Shown here: positions 16,701 through 18,525 of the stretch, one piece after another | How the letters are laid out: each line of letters opens with the position of its first letter | How positions within the stretch are numbered: the stretch's first letter is position 1 | From: JBFLVQ01 sp040758525 | GTDB taxonomy: Bacteria > Acidobacteriota > Blastocatellia > Chloracidobacteriales > JADJPF01 | Length of the DNA stretch: 18,525 bases | NCBI GenBank assembly: GCA_040758525.1 | Contig: JBFLVQ010000106.1 | Span: forward strand, 1-18,525 | Direction: 5' to 3' | Translations under genes and position numbers: made by a program | The notes under the pieces: generated by a model | Databases searched by the model: none | What the model was told of the DNA's origin: nothing | The model's input: the letters and a program-made list of their open reading frames with translations, nothing else

Positions 16701-17840
16701 TTCAACCAATCGCTCAAAAGGTAAATCTTGATGTGTATAAGCCTCTAATGTTGTCTCTCGTACTCTTGTTAACAACTCTACAAATCTCGGATTACCTTTC
16801 AAGTTACCAAACAGTACCAGTGTATTGACGAAGAATCCGATTAGATTTTCAATCTCGGCACGGTTGCGATTGGCGATTGGCGTACCTATAATAATCTCCT
16901 CCTGCTGTGTATAACGATAGAGTAGCGCTTGGAAGGCTGCCAGTAGCGTCATAAATAGTGTAGCATTTTCACGTTGGCTGAGTGCTTTTAGGGCTTCACT
17001 AAGTTCTAAGGAGAGCTGCAATATTTGTGAAGCACCACGGAAACTTTGAACCTTTGGACGTGATCGACACAATGATAAATTCAGTGCTGGCAATTCACCA
17101 CTAAGTTTATTTTTCCAATATTCGAGTTGATGCTCCAACTCTCTACTCTTCATGCGTTCATGTTGCCAATAAACAAAATCAATATATTGAATAGGCAATT
17201 CTGGTAATGGCGATATACTATTCATTGAGAACGCTTCATAAAGCGATACTACTTCGCGTGTTAGTATACCCATTGACCAACCATCAGAGATAATATGGTG
17301 CATAGTTAAAAGCAGCAGATATTCAGATTGAGCCAAAAACAGTAGACAGGCACGCAATAATAGTTGACTTGATAAATTAAATGATTGTCGTGTTTCCTTA
17401 GAAATAAGTTGTGCGGCCTCAGTTTTACGAATCGATTCAGGCAAATTACGTAGATCAATAGTCGGCAATATCAATGGCATTGTTGATGCGATAACCTGGA
17501 CTGGTCGATCATTAACTGCACGGAAATTGGTTCTTAAACTCTCGTGCCTCTTAATAATCTCATTGAGAACACGTTCCAACACAGCTATATTAAGATTGCC
17601 TTTAATATTCAAAGCGACAGGAACATTGTAAGCTGAATTACCTGGTGTTAATTGATCAATAAACCATAATCGTTGTTGTGCAAAGGAGAGTGGCGCAAAA
17701 TTACGATCAGGGCACCTACTAATCTCTGTTGTCTGTGTAGTAACTTTGCCTCCGCGCAAACGCTGTTCGAGTAGCGCGCGTTTGGTTGCTGATAACTGAG
17801 ATCGACGATGTGTGACATCCGTATAATTTTCGGCAGTCAT
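4797..17840 (-). CDS. Three-module terminal non-ribosomal peptide synthetase, C-A(MT)-PCP x2, C-A-PCP-TE
   Basis: This is a 4347-residue cytosolic assembly-line enzyme that adds three amino acids to a peptide made by upstream synthetases and releases it. The N-terminus (LSATKRALLEQRLRG, 16-30) is the short linker common before a C domain in mid-line synthetases, not a loading module. Order: C1 48-490, A1 504-1420 interrupted by a methyltransferase (about 960-1345), PCP1 (Ser1465), C2 from 1521, A2 with methyltransferase, PCP2 (Ser2938), C3 from 2994, A3 about 3450-3950, PCP3 (Ser3997), TE 4095-4347. All three C domains keep the catalytic HHxxxDG (HHIISDG or HHIVADG), and there is no epimerase. 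The start is supported by AAAAGG nine bases before ATG. The gene lies 33 bases after another NRPS gene on the same strand. Residues 294-1743 recur unchanged at 1767-3216, so two modules are copies. Family and architecture are certain; the product is unknown. Confidence 0.97.
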   Translation of the reverse strand: MTAENYTDVTHRRSQLSATKRALLEQRLRGGKVTTQTTEISRCPDRNFAPLSFAQQRLWFIDQLTPGNSAYNVPVALNIKGNLNIAVLERVLNEIIKRHESLRTNFRAVNDRPVQVIASTMPLILPTIDLRNLPESIRKTEAAQLISKETRQSFNLSSQLLLRACLLFLAQSEYLLLLTMHHIISDGWSMGILTREVVSLYEAFSMNSISPLPELPIQYIDFVYWQHERMKSRELEHQLEYWKNKLSGELPALNLSLCRSRPKVQSFRGASQILQLSLELSEALKALSQRENATLFMTLLAAFQALLYRYTQQEEIIIGTPIANRNRAEIENLIGFFVNTLVLFGNLKGNPRFVELLTRVRETTLEAYTHQDLPFERLVEELQPIRDLSRNPLFQVMFTLQNAPKSQLSLPGLTITPYKFDAGATRFDLEFHLSEQPYGIEALLVYNTDLFDDVTAIQLLQHFQTLLYEIVTRPDKRIANYQLLSEDEHKKILTELNCREFISIQEKPFHELFQEQVELYPTAIAVVYGTEQLTYYELNRCANQLAYYLQKLGVKPDTRVCVYLDRSLDMVISLLAVAKAGGAYIPIDINYPVERVDFILKDAKPLALLTYENLAKHLSKSNVVLVLIDKERDLITLEKDGNFPSKITPDNLAYVIYTSGSTGEPKGVEIPHLGVMNLIGWHQRTYEILPEDRTAQVANTAFDAAVWELWPYLASGASIYILDEEIKLSPTRMIEWFKENAITITFLPTPLAEAVLEKEWPKDTVLRALLTGGDRLHCKSNQSQPYRLANNYGPTENSVVTTWCWIDEFDSEVLPPIGKPINNVQVYIVDCNLELMPIGVAGEICIAGASLARGYLNQPSLTAESFVPDPFSENPGQRLYKTGDIGRYLANGQIEFLGRKDEQVKVRGYRIELGEIESVLNNHPLLQDAVVIARESQGGEKQLIAYIVPQDSHAIPQYERERLKDEQVNQWQALYNFNYSQSNRISDTTFNITGWNSSYTKAPLLEDEMCEWRDATIERILSLKPKRILEIGCGTGLLLFRLISECEYYYGSDFSQVSLDYVQRQLEYNRHDQSCVTLMQRSADDFSDIGPGSFDTVILNSIVQYFPDLDYFLKVLTGAIKSLRSGGYIFIGDLRDFRLLQAFHISVQLFQSPDDLDTQILLKRAQQRISQEGELLIDPTLFRVLKAQFPEIDQVRVLLKHGKYQNELTCFRYDVIVHVGTSPCPADRQTSCTWLDWQAQGLTISDIKSVLLKESPLRLGIRRVINGRVEKDLLAMSLLNANRGCQTVGELRKAIESHTNIGIDPEEFWLLSDELDYDVDISCLWEEGCFDVLFCKRGVNGHNNISDLKTNFDNTYNLIQYSNDPLHVMLIKQLPTYLYDFLLEKLPQYMLPSSFVTLEHLPLTANGKVDKQALLIFKDYNSELDNNYIAPQTIIEQKLIAIWADLLGVMRIGANDNFFALGGHSLLATQMISRLRTVFSIELPLQTAFQAATITQLAAIIEAVIDNSEKYNDIITPVTRDQDLPLSFAQQRLWFLNQLEEGGAAYNITDSLLIEGSLDIKALEKSINEIIKRHEVLRTVFQTRQGEPIQIILPSQPFTLTNIDLSAIAEQQQIARQIASELGECVFDLTQGPLLRGCLMCMNKEEYVLVVTLHHIVADGWSLGILIRELTGYYEAELRGEKVEMQPLTVQYADYALWQREWLRGEVLEQQLEYWREQLAGVSPLLELPYDRPRPVIQSFHGASVSIKVTSELTHRIKTLSQREGTTLFMTLLAAFQALLYRYTQQEEIIIGTPIANRNRAEIENLIGFFVNTLVLFGNLKGNPRFVELLTRVRETTLEAYTHQDLPFERLVEELQPIRDLSRNPLFQVMFTLQNAPKSQLSLPGLTITPYKFDAGATRFDLEFHLSEQPYGIEALLVYNTDLFDDVTAIQLLQHFQTLLYEIVTRPDKRIANYQLLSEDEHKKILTELNCREFISIQEKPFHELFQEQVELYPTAIAVVYGTEQLTYYELNRCANQLAYYLQKLGVKPDTRVCVYLDRSLDMVISLLAVAKAGGAYIPIDINYPVERVDFILKDAKPLALLTYENLAKHLSKSNVVLVLIDKERDLITLEKDGNFPSKITPDNLAYVIYTSGSTGEPKGVEIPHLGVMNLIGWHQRTYEILPEDRTAQVANTAFDAAVWELWPYLASGASIYILDEEIKLSPTRMIEWFKENAITITFLPTPLAEAVLEKEWPKDTVLRALLTGGDRLHCKSNQSQPYRLANNYGPTENSVVTTWCWIDEFDSEVLPPIGKPINNVQVYIVDCNLELMPIGVAGEICIAGASLARGYLNQPSLTAESFVPDPFSENPGQRLYKTGDIGRYLANGQIEFLGRKDEQVKVRGYRIELGEIESVLNNHPLLQDAVVIARESQGGEKQLIAYIVPQDSHAIPQYERERLKDEQVNQWQALYNFNYSQSNRISDTTFNITGWNSSYTKAPLLEDEMCEWRDATIERILSLKPKRILEIGCGTGLLLFRLISECEYYYGSDFSQVSLDYVQRQLEYNRHDQSCVTLMQRSADDFSDIGPGSFDTVILNSIVQYFPDLDYFLKVLTGAIKSLRSGGYIFIGDLRDFRLLQAFHISVQLFQSPDDLDTQILLKRAQQRISQEGELLIDPTLFRVLKAQFPEIDQVRVLLKHGKYQNELTCFRYDVIVHVGTSPCPADRQTSCTWLDWQAQGLTISDIKSVLLKESPLRLGIRRVINGRVEKDLLAMSLLNANRGCQTVGELRKAIESHTNIGIDPEEFWLLSDELDYDVDISCLWEEGCFDVLFCKRGVNGHNNISDLKTNFDNTYNLIQYSNDPLHVMLIKQLPTYLYDFLLEKLPQYMLPSSFVTLEHLPLTANGKVDKQALLIFKDYNSELDNNYIAPQTIIEQKLIAIWADLLGVMRIGANDNFFALGGHSLLATQMISRLRTVFSIELPLQTAFQAATITQLAAIIEAVIDNSEKYNDIITPVTRDQDLPLSFAQQRLWFLNQLEEGGAAYNITDSLLIEGSLDIKALEKSINEIIKRHEVLRTVFQTRQGEPIQIILPSQPFTLTNIDLSAIAEQQQIARQIASELGECVFDLTQGPLLRGCLMCMNKEEYVLVVTLHHIVADGWSLGILIRELTGYYEAELRGEKVEMQPLTVQYADYALWQREWLRGEVLEQQLEYWREQLAGVSPLLELPYDRPRPVIQSFHGARLAFSLDKDFSNSIKALCRSEKTTLYMLLLAAFQALLHRYTGKDDICVGSPIANRRSVELDNLIGFFVNTIVMRGDLSGDPSFRELLSRTRKVALGAYTHQDLPFERLVEDIQPIRALSHSTLFQVMFVLQNTPMSALHLGELTIRPAEADIDISRFEITLSIVEKDECLNGTIEYQTALFESDTIALMIERLQRLLKSIIANPNCNISQLSILTDAEKQHLLLEFNPTTTEYPQHLCIYDLFKQQVKHTPSTIAVQCGEQCLTYLELDACANRLARYLQKLGAIPEMRIGLCVERSLEMIIGILGILKTGASYVPLDPSYPNDRLDLIVKDAGCLLVITKTQHIDRLTRPDLRVICLDTDKFDIDEESVEEVVSRAIPQNLAYLIYTSGSTGKPKGVQVTHQNLVHSTLARFVYYRESVHAFLLLSSFAFDSSVAGIFWTLCQGGTLIIPAEGVHFNLGELERLIEHHNISHMLCLPSLYSLLLSEDKLHKAKSLKTIIVAGESCPLELVNRHYQCLPNTVLFNEYGPTECSVWSSVYQCSMQTAVLGRVPIGVPIANTRIYILNKHLQPVGIGLPGELCVGGTGITRGYLDQADITAEKFIPDSFSGELGARLYKTGDRARLLNNGNIEFLGRIDYQVKVRGYRIEPSEIEIILTNHPSVRDCVVVAYEEKTGNIRLVAYLVTKNQPATSNELINFLKEKVPEFMVPSAFLWLDAIPLTPNGKIDRQVLPMSKLCLDDREDYVTARNQLEAVLVDIWCDVLAVERVSVQDDFFQIGGHSLLATQLISRVRDRFQIDLPLSKLFESPTVEKLAAVLVTSGIDIEWLTPLTDPNIQEIEANVKHYPALFEAISIARGEIAVGAIANSTITHNALVELQPQGSRPPFFCVHPGSGSVGCYYHLARYLGNEQPFYGLQASGLDTKTMPLESVEEMAAYYLTALHLVQKHGPYFLGGWSSGGIIAFEMAQQLYRQGQSVALLALIDTVLPVGDETIDDAAILKELFVDRLDLSLEYLRRLSSDERIEYVSEQLKLNKLVPITFGLPWLRSYFAVYSSIYRATLKYQAQFYPGKLTLLRASEENAYFSSQLDLGWYKLSASVEIKMVAGNHGNMVNEPEVVSLAEQLKNCIDVAL
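4800..5558 (-). other. Type I thioesterase domain at the NRPS C-terminus
   Basis: Residues 4095-4347 are an alpha/beta-hydrolase release domain. RPPFFCVHPGSGSVGCY (4099-4115) is the usual first strand and oxyanion region. GWSSGG (4170-4175) is the GxSxG nucleophile elbow with Ser4172. The acid is probably Asp4199 (LALIDT) and the base His4323 (AGNHGNM). The domain transfers the finished peptide from PCP3 to its serine and releases it by hydrolysis or cyclisation; the sequence alone does not say which. It marks this as the last synthetase of the line. Confidence 0.93.
5733..8861 (-). other. NRPS module 3: C-A-PCP, substrate not assigned
   Basis: C3 is a chimera. Its donor lobe up to residue 3216 (SFHGA) is the repeat copy shared with C2, while its acceptor lobe from 3217 (RLAFSLDKDF) is unique. 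A3 has YTSGSTGKPKG (3603-3613), NEYGPTE (3741-3747), YKTGD (3832-3836), RGYRIEPSEIE (3859-3869) and NGKIDR (3939-3944), and is not interrupted by a methyltransferase. My hand alignment to GrsA gives D, S, A, C, I, A, E, V, W, K. I do not recognise this as a standard code, so the last amino acid is left open. The C7-type motif is altered (ALSHSTLFQV, where modules 1 and 2 have DLSRNPLFQV). The PCP has IGGHSLLA with Ser3997, followed by a linker of about 55 residues to the thioesterase. Confidence 0.85.
8191..12544 (-). repeat. 4354-bp direct repeat, copy in module 2 / C3 donor lobe
   Basis: This copy begins at the C2 acceptor lobe and runs through A2, methyltransferase and PCP2 to the end of the C3 donor lobe. 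It matches 12610-16963 at a constant offset of 4419 bases with no mismatch in the many rows compared by eye, and the encoded residues 1767-3216 equal 294-1743. At 8190/12609 and 12545/16964 the match stops abruptly. The offset is a multiple of three (1473 codons), so the frame is kept. No insertion sequence, terminal inverted repeat or target-site duplication is visible at the edges. Confidence 0.95.
9387..10544 (-). other. SAM-dependent methyltransferase domain embedded in A2
   Basis: This is the second copy of the inserted methyltransferase, residues about 2433-2818, lying 4419 bases from the first and identical to it in all parts compared. The SAM loop GCGTG and the acidic second-strand residue are intact, so module 2 should also N-methylate its leucine. 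Confidence 0.88.
12545..12609 (-). other. 65-bp non-repeated tract between repeat copies, in the C2 inter-lobe region
   Basis: This tract encodes the last base of codon 1744 through residue 1766 (start SVSIKVTSEL), the segment joining the donor and acceptor lobes of C2. The equivalent segments in C1 (16964-17028, from SQILQLSLEL) and C3 (8126-8190, from RLAFSLDKDF) have exactly the same length but different sequence. It is therefore a short island with identical DNA on both sides that matches neither outer junction. Confidence 0.85.
12610..16963 (-). repeat. 4354-bp direct repeat, copy in module 1 / C2 donor lobe
   Basis: This is the partner of 8191-12544. It begins at the C1 acceptor lobe and runs through A1, methyltransferase and PCP1 to the end of the C2 donor lobe (SFHGA, 1739-1743). 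Silent sites agree as well as amino acids in the rows compared, pointing to recent duplication or ongoing homogenisation rather than selection on protein alone. Confidence 0.95.
13326..17699 (-). other. NRPS module 1: C-A(N-methyltransferase)-PCP, predicted N-methyl-leucine
   Basis: C1 has LSFAQQRLWF (51-60), RHESLRT (98-104), HHIISDG (181-187), IGFFVNTL (334-341) and HQDLPFE (370-376), an LCL-like pattern. The A domain shows YTSGSTGEPKG (657-667), NNYGPTE (790-796), YKTGD (880-884) and RGYRIELGEIE (907-917). Aligning by hand to the phenylalanine-activating domain GrsA gives pocket residues D, A, W, F, L, G, N, V, V plus the A10 lysine (NGKVDK, 1406-1411). DAWFLGNVVK is a well-known leucine code. 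About 400 extra residues lie between A8 and A9 (LPQYMLP, 1386-1392) and hold a methyltransferase. The PCP carries LGGHSLLA with the phosphopantetheine serine at 1465. From base 16963 downward it is identical to module 2. Leucine is fairly likely; N-methylation follows from the position of the methyltransferase. Confidence 0.88.
13806..14963 (-). other. SAM-dependent methyltransferase domain embedded in A1
   Basis: Residues about 960-1345 form a class I methyltransferase inserted between A-domain motifs A8 and A9. Visible landmarks are WNSSY (995-999), the SAM-binding loop LEIGCGTGLLLF (1029-1040), the acidic residue at the end of the second strand (YYGSDFS, 1049-1055), FDTVILNSIVQYF (1094-1106) and SGGYIFIGDLRD (1125-1136). 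In NRPS modules this position is used by domains that methylate the alpha-amino nitrogen of the PCP-bound amino acid before condensation. N-methylation is inferred from that placement; the chemistry is not proven by the sequence. Confidence 0.88.
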
Positions 17841-17849
17841 ACTTTATTA

Positions 17850-17855
17850 CCTTTT
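17850..17855 (-). promoter_or_regulatory. Ribosome binding site of the large NRPS
   Basis: On the minus strand AAAAGG lies nine bases before the ATG at 17840, in the 33-base gap after the upstream NRPS stop. It supports this start and independent translation initiation within a shared transcript. Confidence 0.6.
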
Positions 17856-17873
17856 AGTAAGTTGTTAGTAGAA

Positions 17874-18525
17874 TTAAATCTTTCTGTTCAGTAATTGGGC
17901 TGCTTCTGATTCAGTAATCTCTTCCATTTGTACAATAAGCATCGCTTCAATTACAATTGCGAGTTGGGCTACGGTAGGGTTTTCGAAAAGTGCACGTAAA
18001 GGTAGATCTATCCGTAAAGATTTGCGCAATTGTGAAACCAATCGAGTGGCTAACAGTGAATCTCCACCTATTTCAAAGAAATTTTTATTGATACTAACTT
18101 GCTTAAGGTTAAGTACCTGAGTAAAGAAATTGGCTACTTCTTCTTCTGCAGTTGTGCGTGGAGCAACGAATTCATCAGCTACTGTACTAGCACTAATTTC
18201 CGGTGGCGGTAAGTTGCGACGATCAAGCTTGCCATTTGGTGTCAATGGTAGCTCATCTAGAGCAATAAATACTGCAGGTATCATATATATTGGTAATCGA
18301 TCTCTTAAAAACTCACGCAATTCATAAGCACTTGGTTTTAGCGGTTCACTAGAAACAAAATATGCGATCAACCGTAGTTCGTCATTATTCTTAGAAGCAA
18401 TCACCACCGCTTCTTTAACAGATATATGCTCACATAATGTGGTCTCTATTTCACCCAATTCGATCCGGAAGCCACGAATCTTCACTTGTTGATCAACACG
18501 TCCTAAATACTTAATATTTCCATCT
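17874..18525 (-). CDS. Non-ribosomal peptide synthetase, C-terminal end (A domain tail and PCP); 5' part outside window
   Basis: The frame is open to the window edge, so the apparent start at 18485 (a GTG) is an internal valine codon; 216 residues are visible. They begin in the A-domain C-terminal part: GRVDQQVKIRGFRIELGEIE (A8, residues 8-27), LPIYMIP (A9, about 77-83) and NGKLDRR (A10, about 97-103). A carrier domain with IGGDSLLATRLV follows, its phosphopantetheine serine at about residue 156 of the fragment. There is no epimerase, methyltransferase or thioesterase after the PCP. The protein ends in a short acidic tail (MEEITESEAAQLLNRKI) that may help pairing with the next synthetase. The stop lies 33 bases before the large NRPS on the same strand, so its PCP probably hands the growing chain to C1. 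Amino acid specificity cannot be read because the pocket-forming part is outside the window. Confidence 0.95.
   Translation of the reverse strand, partial: DGNIKYLGRVDQQVKIRGFRIELGEIETTLCEHISVKEAVVIASKNNDELRLIAYFVSSEPLKPSAYELREFLRDRLPIYMIPAVFIALDELPLTPNGKLDRRNLPPPEISASTVADEFVAPRTTAEEEVANFFTQVLNLKQVSINKNFFEIGGDSLLATRLVSQLRKSLRIDLPLRALFENPTVAQLAIVIEAMLIVQMEEITESEAAQLLNRKI

Noticed and set aside
8191..16963. Composite transposon or other mobile element as cause of the repeat
   Set aside because: No transposase, inverted terminal repeats or target-site duplication is present. The borders lie inside coding sequence at homologous positions, as expected of homologous recombination.
17874..18485. 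Free-standing small carrier protein gene starting at 18485
   Set aside because: The frame is open to the window edge and the residues before 18485 read DGNIKYLGRVDQQ, the A8 region of an adenylation domain, so it is the tail of a larger synthetase.

Overview
The window is an AT-rich bacterial segment, densely coding on both strands. No gene-free stretch exceeds about 35 bases. The host is probably an Acidobacteriota-like bacterium. The main reason is the barrel portion of an Oar-like TonB-dependent receptor followed by two DUF3526-type ABC-2 permeases, an arrangement familiar from Acidobacteriota and Bacteroidota. The taxonomy is an inference, and the NRPS domains themselves look like the type common in Cyanobacteria and other NRPS-rich phyla.

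Layout. Plus strand, left part (2-4784): the 3' part of a TonB-dependent receptor, cut by the window edge, then two tightly spaced ABC-2 permeases, all apparently one transcription unit. Minus strand, right part (4797-18525): the last 216 residues of one non-ribosomal peptide synthetase (NRPS) and, 33 bases downstream of its stop, a complete 4347-residue terminal NRPS. The two units converge with only 12 bases between stop codons. I see no convincing terminator hairpin there and no tRNA, rRNA, CRISPR array, insertion sequence or transposase anywhere in the window.

The large NRPS reads C-A(MT)-PCP / C-A(MT)-PCP / C-A-PCP-TE. In modules 1 and 2 a SAM-dependent methyltransferase sits inside the adenylation domain between motifs A8 and A9, the position used by N-methylating modules. 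My hand-derived ten-residue pocket code for both is DAWFLGNVVK, a classical leucine code. The expected C-terminal stretch of the peptide is therefore N-methyl-Leu, N-methyl-Leu, then a residue set by module 3 (code DSACIAEVWK, not recognised), released by a type I thioesterase with an intact Ser-Asp-His triad.

The outstanding feature is a 4354-base, in-frame, apparently perfect direct repeat (8191-12544 and 12610-16963, period 4419 bases = 1473 codons) that makes modules 1 and 2 copies of each other. Its borders lie in the linker between the two lobes of the condensation domains, so the repeated unit is acceptor-lobe/A-MT-PCP/donor-lobe. This matches the unit used in condensation-domain exchange-unit engineering (XUC). 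The 65 bases between the copies match neither outer junction, so a single simple tandem duplication does not explain the structure.
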